A stretch of 59,359 bases of DNA from Chloroflexota bacterium. Its GTDB lineage: Bacteria; Chloroflexota; Anaerolineae; Aggregatilineales; Phototrophicaceae. Of the stretch, positions 7,937 to 16,439 are shown piece by piece (the stretch's first letter is position 1; each line of letters begins with the position of its first letter). The DNA lies in contig WTGB01000150.1 of assembly GCA_011523735.1 (NCBI GenBank), forward strand, positions 1 through 59,359. Reading direction: 5' to 3'. The notes beneath the pieces are model-generated. The model did not search any database, had not been told where the DNA came from, and saw nothing but the letters and a program-made list of their open reading frames with translations. Made by a program: the position numbers and the translations under genes.

Positions 7937-10336
7937 GTGAAGAGACCGCGCCTTTTCATCTGTATTTGCTTGCTAGCTTGTATGATTATCGCCCTAGCCA
8001 ATTTATTGCTGCAACCAAAGGCAAGCGTATCGGCTGCTGACGATTCTCCACGTCCCTCATTAGACATAGCTGAAGTCTACCGCAGAGTTAGCCCATCGGT
8101 TGTATCGATAGAAGTCGAAATCGGCTTGTTTGACGATGCCAGCGGAACCGGTTTTGTTGTCGACGAGCATGGACATATTGTGACCAACGCCCACGTCGTC
8201 GAAGACGCTTTAGATATAACTGTCGTTTTCCACGATGGCGCGAAAGCCTCGGCGGTGTTGATAGATATGGATACGTTTTTGGACGCCGCTGTTTTAAAAG
8301 TCAATACTGCGGCTTCTCGTCTCAAACCGGTAATATTCGGCGACTCCGACGACCTTGCTATTGGGCAGTCCGTTCTGGCAATAGGCAATCCATTCGGGCT
8401 GGAAGCCACCCTGACCACTGGCATTATCAGCGGACTAAAGCGTGAACTTGTATTTGATGATGGCTCTATCTTGGAAGGCATGATTCAGACAGACGCCGCT
8501 ATTGCGCCAGGTAGCAGCGGCGGTCCTTTGCTGAATCTATTGGGAGAAGTCATTGGCGTAAATTCTGCTGGCTACGGCGGTCGATTCGGAGGCACTAACT
8601 TCGGTTTCGCCATCCCGTCGAACACTGTGCGGCGCATTGCCGAGGACATGATCGCAAACTATCAGACAAGGCGGCTGACCCCCGAGCCTACGTTGACTGC
8701 TCCGCCGACTTTCACGCCTTTGGGCGCAAACCTGTTCGTCTCCCCCGCCGCGACGGAAGCGCCGCCCACCCCGAACCCGCGTCCGACTAGCGAAACTGAT
8801 GATGCGGATTTCGATGGCATGCCTGATGACCAAGACAAATGCCCAAGCGAGTTTGGTTATGCCGATAACGAGGGCTGCCCTTATGTCGATGATGCTGACC
8901 GAGATGGCATACGCGACGCATTCGACGCCTGTCCTAACGAGTTCGCGCCCAATTCTCCCCGCGGTTGTCGCGATCTGGACGATGACGGCCTGGATACATT
9001 CCAAGATGACTGCCCGAATGAGGCGGGGCCATCCGCCAATCGAGGCTGCCCGTTAGCAGGAACGCCAACGGACACGCCAGTCCCAACGGACACGCCCATC
9101 CCAACCGACCCCCCAACCGAAGCGCCGATTCAGACTCTCTCACCAACAGACACACCCATATCAACAGACACGCCAGTCGTTTTAACGCCATACTGGAGAT
9201 ACTCGAAAGGAATCTCTCTCAATGTCATTGGCGTCGATTCCACAGATTTGACGCAAGTGACAATCAACGCTTCCGTGCTGGATTCCAGCGGACAGCTGGT
9301 ATCGGGTTTAGACATCGACAACTTCTCTGTTGGGGGAGACTTGGCGGGTTTGGCGCAGGTCACCGGTGTGGAAAATGTCACCGATGACGATTTGGATTTC
9401 GCGAGTGTCCTAGTGATTGACACCAGCAGCAGCATGGCGGACAGGCCGCTGACCCAGGCGCAGGCGGCCGCGCGCAGTTATCTGGAGGCGCTGAGCCCGG
9501 ATGATCCCGTAGCCATCGTCACTTTCAGCAACGATGCGCGCTTGGTCCTGGATTACACGACTGACCGCGAGCGGCTCATTCGAGCGATTGACAACCTGGC
9601 TTATGGCGGGAAGACCGCTCTCTACGACGCGACCTTGCTGGGCATCGAGACGGCTATCGAAGCGCCGCTGCCGCACAAGGCGGTAGTGCTGCTCAGCGAC
9701 GGCGGCGAATACGGCGATATCAGCGAGCGCAGCCGTGAAGATGCCATACGAGCCGCGACAATTCACGGTGTTCCGGTGTATTCAATTGGCTTGGGCTGGC
9801 ATATCGACCGACGCTTCCTCGAAGCAATCGCGCGGGAATCCAACGCTGCATTCTATGACTCGCCGCTGCCGGAAGAACTCGGCGATATCTATCGCAACCT
9901 GACTTTCCTTTTCCGCAGCCAATATATCGTAAGCCTGAACGTCGATGTGCCAGCCGATGGCGAGCGCTACGAGTTTACGCTTAATGTAAGGACCGCCGAG
10001 GGCCAGACGGCCTCGGGCAGAGCCAGGCTGCGGGCGCCGATACCGGTGCCTCTGCTCTTCTTGCCGGAGGATATCTTCGCGGAAGCCTTGCGGGAAGATA
10101 CGCAGATTACGGTTGAGATTCGCGCCGACCAGGATATTGAGAGCATTGAATACGCGGTTGACGGCGAAGTCGTCTCGACCGAGGAGTCCTATACGATCGA
10201 GCCGGGGACGCAACTGCCGGGCGAGTATCAACTGGATATCAGGGTTGAGGATGTCGAAGGCGATGTGGGCGAGCTAAGCACAGAGTTTGAGATTGCCGCT
10301 TTGCCGCCGCGAGTGAGCGACGACTTCGAGACATGA
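7937..10336 (+). CDS. Secreted HtrA-like serine protease fused to thrombospondin type 3 repeats and a VWA domain
   Basis: 799 aa. A signal peptide or N-terminal anchor (hydrophobic residues about 7-25, AxA-like site near 33) precedes a trypsin-like S1C protease domain with triad His86 (TNAHVV), Asp116 and Ser194 (PGSSGGP). There is no PDZ domain. Residues ~290-370 hold Asp-rich thrombospondin type 3 repeats (DADFDGMPDDQDKCP and similar), probably binding calcium. A PTDTP-type linker follows, then a VWA domain whose MIDAS begins DTSSSM near residue 494, and a beta-sandwich C-terminus. The start is GTG with only a weak upstream GAGAA. Role unknown; extracytoplasmic quality control or adhesion-linked proteolysis is inference. 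Confidence 0.88.
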   Translation: MKRPRLFICICLLACMIIALANLLLQPKASVSAADDSPRPSLDIAEVYRRVSPSVVSIEVEIGLFDDASGTGFVVDEHGHIVTNAHVVEDALDITVVFHDGAKASAVLIDMDTFLDAAVLKVNTAASRLKPVIFGDSDDLAIGQSVLAIGNPFGLEATLTTGIISGLKRELVFDDGSILEGMIQTDAAIAPGSSGGPLLNLLGEVIGVNSAGYGGRFGGTNFGFAIPSNTVRRIAEDMIANYQTRRLTPEPTLTAPPTFTPLGANLFVSPAATEAPPTPNPRPTSETDDADFDGMPDDQDKCPSEFGYADNEGCPYVDDADRDGIRDAFDACPNEFAPNSPRGCRDLDDDGLDTFQDDCPNEAGPSANRGCPLAGTPTDTPVPTDTPIPTDPPTEAPIQTLSPTDTPISTDTPVVLTPYWRYSKGISLNVIGVDSTDLTQVTINASVLDSSGQLVSGLDIDNFSVGGDLAGLAQVTGVENVTDDDLDFASVLVIDTSSSMADRPLTQAQAAARSYLEALSPDDPVAIVTFSNDARLVLDYTTDRERLIRAIDNLAYGGKTALYDATLLGIETAIEAPLPHKAVVLLSDGGEYGDISERSREDAIRAATIHGVPVYSIGLGWHIDRRFLEAIARESNAAFYDSPLPEELGDIYRNLTFLFRSQYIVSLNVDVPADGERYEFTLNVRTAEGQTASGRARLRAPIPVPLLFLPEDIFAEALREDTQITVEIRADQDIESIEYAVDGEVVSTEESYTIEPGTQLPGEYQLDIRVEDVEGDVGELSTEFEIAALPPRVSDDFET

Positions 10337-10738
10337 GTGCCGTTGTGGATTTGGTGGATCTGGTTCCCGAAGACGTTGACGCTGTAGCGGCTGGATTGCT
10401 CAATTGTGGCTATCCCGCTGCAAGTATGCGCTATATGCGTGTAGACGTGCACACGATAGAGCAATACAACAGAAAAGAGACCGATGCGAGGGAATCCCAG
10501 CGCTCTTGGCAATCCCTAAACTAATCGAGTCTCTGTCGCAACTTTTGTGGACACAAAATCGAGCGGAGTTTGCACTATCTTTGTAATACTTGAAAGCCCG
10601 GCAGACACGGTATAATGATCGACAGACTACATTTGGCAGCAATCTGGCAGCCCGTCACAGAAACCGTGCCGGATATTTCTCACTACTGCAAAATTACTTC
10701 ATCTCACTGGTTCCTGCTGGCATATAAGGGAGACTGTC
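10337..10738 (+). other. Non-coding, AT-richer gap before the HNH gene
   Basis: About 400 bases without a convincing gene. Base composition is more AT-rich than in the neighbouring genes. A short frame beginning with ATGA overlap at 10333 has no recognisable content. The only signal I see is a promoter-like element near 10590-10616. Confidence 0.5.
10590..10616 (+). promoter_or_regulatory. Putative sigma-70-type promoter for the HNH gene
   Basis: TTGAAA and a consensus TATAAT are separated by 15 nt, slightly short of the optimum. It lies about 120 nt upstream of the HNH reading frame. Confidence 0.4.
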
Positions 10739-11182
10739 GTGACAGATTGGTCAAGCTGGAATTACGATCAGATGTTCACCGTACTCGGAAAGGCAGTAGC
10801 TAAGGGTAGGCAGTTTGTGTGTCCGGGGTGTGGCAAGCTCATAGAACCGCATTACTTCGCCTTGGATCATGAAGTATCGTCACATCAAAACGGTTCAGAC
10901 AAGGTCATTAACCGTATGCCGCTCTGTATACCTTGCAACACTCTCAAAGGACATAAACTAACATTGGAGGAGCTGCGTGCGAAGAACAATGAGAATGGGC
11001 GCATGGCTGATGAAGAAACCGCAAAACAAGCGGAGAAATCGGTGCGCGCGACGCACGAGCAAATTAAAAATGATTTCATGAACCCCGAATTACAGCGGTT
11101 AGCAAGTTTCCGCAACAAGCACAAATCAGGTTGGCTTCCACCTGAAGGGCCTGGCGCACACCATGATCCGTCACAGAAGTAG
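10739..11182 (+). CDS. HNH endonuclease-like protein
   Basis: 147 aa. Two zinc-binding pairs, CPGC (28-31) and CIPC (63-66), flank LDHEV (Asp43-His44) and INRMPL (Asn58), followed by CNTLKG. This is the HNH core seen in small DNases and McrA-like nucleases. The remainder is a charged, probably helical tail without recognisable domains. The GTG start is preceded by AGGGAG with 6-nt spacing. The gene is AT-richer than its neighbours and interrupts the sugar-utilisation region, so it may have been acquired. Whether it acts in defence, in a mobile element or in repair cannot be told from the sequence. Confidence 0.75.
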   Translation: MTDWSSWNYDQMFTVLGKAVAKGRQFVCPGCGKLIEPHYFALDHEVSSHQNGSDKVINRMPLCIPCNTLKGHKLTLEELRAKNNENGRMADEETAKQAEKSVRATHEQIKNDFMNPELQRLASFRNKHKSGWLPPEGPGAHHDPSQK

Positions 11183-11265
11183 ATCGGTTTTCAAAATTTA
11201 TGATCCCGATGCGCTGCTAGGCACTGAACTGAAGTCCTTCGATCTGAATTATGGAGAAAATTAAC

Positions 11266-12309
11266 ATGCAACCCATCCCATTCGGCAACACCGGCTTGAA
11301 GACCCCGCCTGTCGTCTTTGGCTCCACCGCCCTCGGCAACCTGTTTCGCGTCTTCAGCTATGAATCCAAACTCGAAACCATGCGCGCCATCTTCGAGCAT
11401 CTGCCCACGCCGGTTGTCATCGACTCCGCCGGCAAATACGGCGCGGGCCTGGCGCTGGAAGTCATGGGCGATTGCCTGCGCGAGCTCGGCATCAAAGACG
11501 ACGAAGTCATCATCAGCAACAAGCTCGCCTGGCTGCGCGCCCCGCTGACGACCCCCGAACCCACCTTTGAGCCCGGCGCCTGGTTTGGCTTGGAGCACGA
11601 CGCCGTGCAAGACATCAGCTACAGCGGCATCAAGCAATGCTTCGAGCAAGGCTTGGAACTCCTCGGCGGCGATTACAGCACCCAGCTCATCTCCGTGCAC
11701 GACCCCGACGAATACCTCGACGCCGCCAACTCAGCCGATGACCGGGTACGCCGCTTCGATGACATCCTCGGCGCCTATACCGCCCTCGGCGAAATCAAGG
11801 CGAGTGGCGCCGCGGCCGGCATCGGCGTCGGCGCGAAGAACTGGAAATCCATCGCCGAAATCGACGCTCATGTCGATCTCGACTGGGTCATGTTCGCCAA
11901 CAGCTACACCCTCTACTCACATCCCGCCGACCTGCTCGCTTTCATGGATTCCTTGCACGCCAAAGGCGTCGCCATCATCAACTCGGCCGTCTTCAATGCC
12001 GGCTTCCTCACCGGCGGCGAATTCTTCAACTATGTCAAACTCGACCCGGCGAATCCAGACCATCAGGAGAAATTTGCCTGGCGCGAAAAATTCTTCCAGC
12101 TATGTGCCGAACACAATCAAGTCCCGTCCGAAGTCTGCATCCAATTCGGCAAATCCCATCCCGGCATCGTCGCTCTCGCCCTGAGCACCAGCAAGCCCCA
12201 CCGCGTCAAACAGAACATCGACGCCATGTCGGTCACTGTGCCAGCCTCATTCTGGGCTCTGCTAAAGGAGGCGGACCTGCTCGCCGCCGACCATCCTTAT
12301 ATTGCTTAG
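11266..12309 (+). CDS. Aldo/keto reductase, probable L-fucose (D-threo-aldose) 1-dehydrogenase
   Basis: 347 aa. The aldo/keto reductase tetrad is visible as Asp53 and Tyr58 (DSAGKYGAG), Lys86 (ISNKLAW) and His145 (LISVHDPDE). The overall layout resembles D-threo-aldose 1-dehydrogenases, NAD(P)-dependent enzymes oxidising L-fucose to L-fuconolactone, the first step of non-phosphorylating fucose catabolism. That role fits the surrounding fucosidases but is inference. ATG at 11266 is preferred to the in-frame ATG at 11251 because GGAGA (11253-11257) is 8 nt upstream of it. It is followed by the sulfatase on the same strand. No lactonase, fuconate dehydratase or aldolase is in the window. Confidence 0.85.
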   Translation: MQPIPFGNTGLKTPPVVFGSTALGNLFRVFSYESKLETMRAIFEHLPTPVVIDSAGKYGAGLALEVMGDCLRELGIKDDEVIISNKLAWLRAPLTTPEPTFEPGAWFGLEHDAVQDISYSGIKQCFEQGLELLGGDYSTQLISVHDPDEYLDAANSADDRVRRFDDILGAYTALGEIKASGAAAGIGVGAKNWKSIAEIDAHVDLDWVMFANSYTLYSHPADLLAFMDSLHAKGVAIINSAVFNAGFLTGGEFFNYVKLDPANPDHQEKFAWREKFFQLCAEHNQVPSEVCIQFGKSHPGIVALALSTSKPHRVKQNIDAMSVTVPASFWALLKEADLLAADHPYIA

Positions 12310-12319
12310 CGTAGGGCGC

Positions 12320-12341
12320 ATTTCTCTGTGCTCTCTGTGTT
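12320..12341. repeat. CTCTGTG-type intergenic repeat
   Basis: TTTCTCTGTGCTCTCTGTGT between the reductase stop and the sulfatase ribosome site. Same unit as at 4159 and 19102. Confidence 0.55.
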
Positions 12342-12362
12342 TAAAGAATAAGAAGGAATCCC

Positions 12363-13784
12363 ATGCCCGACCAGCGCCCCAACATCCTCTTCATCATGTC
12401 CGACGACCACGCCTCCCACGCCCTGAGCTGCTACGGGGGGCGCATCAACCAGACGCCCAACCTCGATCGCATCGCTGACGAAGGCATGCGCTTCGACAAC
12501 TGCTTCTGCACCAACTCCATCTGCACGCCCAGCCGCGCCGCCATCCTCACCGGCACATACAACCACATCAACGGCGTCACCACCCTCAGCACCCACATGG
12601 ACAACCGCCTGCCCACCTTCGTCAAGGACTTGCAGTCCAGCGGTTACCAGACCGGCATCTTCGGCAAATGGCACCTCGGCCAAGGTCCCGCGCACGAGCC
12701 GACCGGCTTCGATGACTGGGCGGTCCTGCCCGGGCAAGGCTTGTATCACAACCCGACCTTCATCTTCCCGACCGACGATGGCTCGGAACGCCGCCCGGTA
12801 GCAGGCTATGTCACCGATCTTATCACCGACATGAGTCTCGATTTCCTGCGAGCCCGCGATGCCGAACGCCCCTTCTTCCTCATGTGCCATCACAAAGCGC
12901 CCCACCGCCACTGGGAGCCGGACGAAAAACACGCTCACATGTATCTCAACGAAGACATCCCCGAGCCGGACACGCTCTACGATGACTACGCCAACCGCGC
13001 CAGCGCCGCCGAAGCCGCCGAGATGCGCATGGGCCTACACCACACACCCCTCGATCTGAAAGCCGAAATCCCGCATGACTTGCCGGAGATGGAATTGCGG
13101 AAATGGGCGTATCAGCGCTATATCAAAGACTACCTGCGCGTCGTCGCCAGCATCGATGACAATGTCGGCCGCCTGCTCGATTACCTCGATGCCGAAGGCT
13201 TGGCCGAAAACACCATCGTCGTCTACACTTCGGATCAGGGCTTCTTCCTCGGCGATCACGGCTGGTACGACAAGCGCTTCATGTACGAAGAATCGCTGCG
13301 CATGCCCTATATCATGCGCTATCCCAAGGGTATCGCCCCCGGCAGCGTCAACGCCGACATGATCCTCAATGTTGATTTCGCGCCCACCTACCTCGAACTC
13401 GCCGGTCTTCCCGTGCCCGCTGCCATGCAAGGCCGCAGCTTCGCGCCACTGCTCGCCAGCGACACCCCAGCCGACTGGCGCGACCGCATGTATTATCGCT
13501 ACTGGATGCACAAGACCCATCACAACGTCTACGCTCATTACGGCATTCGCACCCTGCGCCACAAGCTGATCTACTACTACGCTGATGCCCTCGGCACCGA
13601 AGGCAGCATCGACGAAACCTACGAGCCGGAATGGGAACTCTTCGATCTCGAGGCCGATCCCTACGAACTGAACAACATTGTGGACGACCCCGCCAATGCC
13701 GATCTGGTCATTGAGCTCAAAGCCGAACTGCACCGCCTGCAAGCCGAAGTCGATGACGAACGCTACTATCGTGACGTAGATTAG
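12363..13784 (+). CDS. Type I (formylglycine-dependent) sulfatase
   Basis: 473 aa. The sulfatase signature CTPSRAAILTG places the Cys that would become formylglycine at residue 54. The metal-binding SDDH lies at 13-16, GKWHLG follows further on, and TSDQG with GDHGW belong to the C-terminal part of the active site. Length and order are typical of family S1. There is no signal peptide, unlike many periplasmic sulfatases, so it is probably cytoplasmic and desulfates imported oligosaccharides (inference). It needs a maturase (FGE or anSME) that is not in this window. GAAGGA lies 5 nt before the ATG. Probably co-transcribed with the fucose dehydrogenase-like gene. Confidence 0.93.
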   Translation: MPDQRPNILFIMSDDHASHALSCYGGRINQTPNLDRIADEGMRFDNCFCTNSICTPSRAAILTGTYNHINGVTTLSTHMDNRLPTFVKDLQSSGYQTGIFGKWHLGQGPAHEPTGFDDWAVLPGQGLYHNPTFIFPTDDGSERRPVAGYVTDLITDMSLDFLRARDAERPFFLMCHHKAPHRHWEPDEKHAHMYLNEDIPEPDTLYDDYANRASAAEAAEMRMGLHHTPLDLKAEIPHDLPEMELRKWAYQRYIKDYLRVVASIDDNVGRLLDYLDAEGLAENTIVVYTSDQGFFLGDHGWYDKRFMYEESLRMPYIMRYPKGIAPGSVNADMILNVDFAPTYLELAGLPVPAAMQGRSFAPLLASDTPADWRDRMYYRYWMHKTHHNVYAHYGIRTLRHKLIYYYADALGTEGSIDETYEPEWELFDLEADPYELNNIVDDPANADLVIELKAELHRLQAEVDDERYYRDVD

Positions 13785-13791
13785 CGAAAAT

Positions 13792-13819
13792 GTAGGGGCG
13801 ACCCATCAGGTCGCTCGCC
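13792..13819. repeat. GTAGGGGCGAC hairpin repeat
   Basis: GTAGGGGCGACCC...GGTCGCTCGCC; the arms pair with one mismatch. It lies between the convergent sulfatase and kinase genes. Confidence 0.7.
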
Positions 13820-13831
13820 AAATCAAGCAAT

Positions 13832-13856
13832 GTAGGGGCGAAACTTGTGTCGCCCG
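13832..13856. repeat. GTAGGGGCGAC hairpin repeat
   Basis: Second copy in tandem, 12 nt after the first, with head GTAGGGGCGAAAC and tail GTGTCGCCCG. The stem has a single mismatch. Confidence 0.75.
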
Positions 13857-13913
13857 AAACTTTTTCAGGTGCTTCTGTTTTCTCGAAATTGCTTTGTTTC
13901 CGCTTGAGAAGAA

Positions 13914-14852
13914 TCAAGCTGCTGAAGTCAACCTCTCCCGCGCCCCCGCGATGAACCGCCGAAAACCCTCTTCCATGTAAGGATGCGCGAACCATTCAGT
14001 GGGCGACACCATCGGCCGCGCGCTCGCTGCTAATTCAAACAGGGCTAAATCGCTCAGCTTCCAGCCCGCCTCCACTTCGTAGACCCGCAGAAACTCATCA
14101 GCCGCTTCCGGCAGGCCTTCAATGAAATATCCCATCCGCGCGTAAGCCACATCGGCCGCCGGATGCCCATAGCCGGCTTCCTCCCAATCCAGCACCGCCG
14201 TGATCTCGTCACCCTGCCACAGGATATTGCCCGACCAATAATCGGTATGGGCGAAGCGCGGCTCTACCGGACTCCAGCGCCCCCAATGCTCATTCACCAG
14301 ATGCCAGACCATCTTGCCATCCCGGTCCGCCCGCATGTAATCTGGGATCGTCCTGTCCTTGATGAACCAGGCCACTTCGACATCGTCATTCATCAAGTAG
14401 CGCTTGTCGGCTTCGCTGAACGGCGTCCGATGAATCCGCGCCAGCATCCGCGCTGCCGCCGCTGCCATCTGTCCCCAGCGCGCCGCTTCCGCCGGCAATT
14501 CAATCGTCCTCCCCGCCACAAACTCGGTCACGATGCCCGGCAAACCCAGCAGCGACCCATCCTCGTCCAGCAGCAGTGGCTTCGGCACCGGCAGTTCCCG
14601 CGCCGTCAACAGCTTCAAGGCGTGAAATTCACACAAATGCTTGTCATGTCCTGCTTCGTATTTTTCCGGATTATACCGCCGCAGGACGATTTTCCGCGCT
14701 TGCCTCGCTTCGTTTTCAGTCCTGACCAAATGTGTGAAATTGCTATACTTGCCCAGGTTATCCACACTGTATCGCGCGCCATGTATGCCTAGCGCGTCCA
14801 GCACCCGCCCAATTACTTCTGCCGATGGCGCTCCAGCATAAGCTGACTTCAT
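13914..14852 (-). CDS. APH-fold phosphotransferase, candidate sugar kinase
   Basis: 312 aa of the aminoglycoside/choline/homoserine kinase superfamily. Brenner-type catalytic loop HTDYWSGN with Asp204 and Asn209, and metal-binding LDWEE (Asp222). An ATP-site lysine is plausible in KIVLRRYN. ATG at 14852 is favoured over 14870 because GGAAGG precedes it and its ATGA overlaps the stop of the upstream fucosidase, a signature of translational coupling. It is the last gene of a leftward set with two MFS transporters and a fucosidase. Substrate unknown; a phosphorylated sugar or glycoside intermediate is inferred from context only. Confidence 0.85.
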   Translation of the reverse strand: MKSAYAGAPSAEVIGRVLDALGIHGARYSVDNLGKYSNFTHLVRTENEARQARKIVLRRYNPEKYEAGHDKHLCEFHALKLLTARELPVPKPLLLDEDGSLLGLPGIVTEFVAGRTIELPAEAARWGQMAAAAARMLARIHRTPFSEADKRYLMNDDVEVAWFIKDRTIPDYMRADRDGKMVWHLVNEHWGRWSPVEPRFAHTDYWSGNILWQGDEITAVLDWEEAGYGHPAADVAYARMGYFIEGLPEAADEFLRVYEVEAGWKLSDLALFELAASARPMVSPTEWFAHPYMEEGFRRFIAGARERLTSAA

Positions 14853-16303
14853 CGCAAGTCCACCTTCCATGCGGCCGCCAAATCGGTCTTGAACACAGTC
14901 TCGCTCGTGTCAATCGTCAATCCCTCCGCCGACTGCGCCCACGTCACCGGCTGATCCGATTCTAGCAGCGTCACCCGCTCAACCGGGGCACTCTCATCCA
15001 TAGCCGCAAATGTCACCGACCGCTCCGGTATGCCCAGCGCCAGCGCATAGACCGTCCCGCCACCTTTCGACTGCGTGTAACGCCGGTCGTCGACATTGCA
15101 CTTGTCATATTCCCAGAACTTGTGCCCGCGCCGCTCCACGATCAGTTTCTCCTCATCGCCCTCGGCCTGCGTCGTCCAGGGCACGGTGCCATAGATCGCC
15201 TCGCCATTCCATTTCAGCCACTCGCCCAATTCCAGCAGCGGCTTCCGTTGCCCCTCGGGTATCCTGCCATCCGGCGTGGGCGATAGCGACAGCATCATCG
15301 TGCCGCCCCGCGCCGTACAATCGACCAGCTTGCTGAGCAGCGTACGCCCGCTGGCATAGCGCTGATTCTCCACCCAGCCCCAAGATTGATCGCCGATGCG
15401 CATATCATCGTTCCAAGGACGCTCAAATTTCGCGGGCCGATCGCGCCCCGATTCAAAATTGATGACGCCGAAATCCGGATGGAAGTTGTACTGCATGCTC
15501 ACCGGCAGCTTGTTCAGCACCAGCACCTCACCCCCCAAAGCCTCCGCCTGGTTCAAGTAATGCGCCAGGATTTCCAGCGCCGTCGCTTCATAACCGTCCT
15601 CGCGGAACTTCCCGCCATCGAACCACATCATATCCGGTTGATACTTGTCGATGACTTCCCGCACTTTCAATTGCCAGTCCGCGAAGAAATCCTCGAACTC
15701 GCTCGTCTGCTGCACCCAATAAAAATTGGCGTACTCGGGGTCGAAGAGATCCCAGCCTTCCGCCAAGCCTCGCGCGACTGCCGCCTCATCGAAGACCTGA
15801 TCCCATTGATTCCAGCCCGGCAAAAACCAGTTGAAGCCGCGGATGATGTGGAAGGGCGCCACCAGCCGCAAATCACGCCCCCGCAGCGCCGCCGCCAGCT
15901 CGCCATAGAGATCGCGTTTCGGTCCCATCTTTCCCACATTCCAGCGGTAGACATCGCTGTCCCACAAACCGAAGCCATCATGGTGCGCCAGCGAGAAACC
16001 GGCATAGCGCGCGCCGCAGGCAACGAATAAATCGGCCCACTCCTCCGGGTCATAGTTCTCCGCCGTGAAGCCGTCGATGAACTTCGCATAACCAAATTCC
16101 GCCGGCGATCCGAAGCGCTCGACATGCCGCCGGTGAATCTCATGCGCGGGGTCATACATCCACTTGCCATACCATTCATTGCCAAAGCCCGGCACGGCAT
16201 AAATCCCCCAATGCGCGTACAAGCCAAACTTGCTATCGCTGAACCACCCCGGCACTTGATGCTGCGTCAGCGACTCCCAGGTCGCTTCGTATTTTGCGCT
16301 CAT
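14849..16303 (-). CDS. Alpha-L-fucosidase, GH29 family
   Basis: 484 aa. KYEATWESLTQHQVPGW opens the protein much as in the GH29 at 4197, followed by KFGLYAHWG (25-33), SLAHHDGFGLW (104-114) and MMWFDGGK with probable nucleophile Asp229. No signal peptide. ATG at 16303 is chosen because AAAGGA lies 10 nt upstream; an in-frame extension to 16327 lacks one. Its last codon overlaps the start of the downstream kinase by 4 nt. The closest relative in the window by eye is the 476-aa GH29 (shared FGNEWY, MGPKRD/TGPKRD and YGELAAA/CGELAAA patches), suggesting duplication within the locus. Confidence 0.93.
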   Translation of the reverse strand: MSAKYEATWESLTQHQVPGWFSDSKFGLYAHWGIYAVPGFGNEWYGKWMYDPAHEIHRRHVERFGSPAEFGYAKFIDGFTAENYDPEEWADLFVACGARYAGFSLAHHDGFGLWDSDVYRWNVGKMGPKRDLYGELAAALRGRDLRLVAPFHIIRGFNWFLPGWNQWDQVFDEAAVARGLAEGWDLFDPEYANFYWVQQTSEFEDFFADWQLKVREVIDKYQPDMMWFDGGKFREDGYEATALEILAHYLNQAEALGGEVLVLNKLPVSMQYNFHPDFGVINFESGRDRPAKFERPWNDDMRIGDQSWGWVENQRYASGRTLLSKLVDCTARGGTMMLSLSPTPDGRIPEGQRKPLLELGEWLKWNGEAIYGTVPWTTQAEGDEEKLIVERRGHKFWEYDKCNVDDRRYTQSKGGGTVYALALGIPERSVTFAAMDESAPVERVTLLESDQPVTWAQSAEGLTIDTSETVFKTDLAAAWKVDLR

Positions 16304-16366
16304 CTCACATCCTTTCAATACAGCCATTCCAAGTTAGGTCTGTGATTCCCGGAAACAGGTCGCTTT

Positions 16367-16391
16367 GTAGGGGCGACACTTGTGTCGCCCG
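16367..16391. repeat. GTAGGGGCGAC hairpin repeat, perfect copy
   Basis: Core is a perfect 9-bp palindrome GGGCGACAC/GTGTCGCCC with a TT centre. It lies between the MFS transporter stop and the GH29 start on the same strand. Confidence 0.85.
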
Positions 16392-16439
16392 TTACCTGCC
16401 CCCAAACGTATTCTCCTGATTTCCATTCCTTGCTTCTTA

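Noticed and set aside
9055..9180. Tandem DNA repeat with CCAACGGACACGCC-like units
   Set aside because: It is the coding sequence of the PTDTP linker in the protease/VWA protein, not a separate element.
10333..10524. 63-aa frame with ATGA overlap after the protease/VWA gene
   Set aside because: The overlap looks like coupling, but the sequence has no recognisable content and an equally long antisense frame exists.
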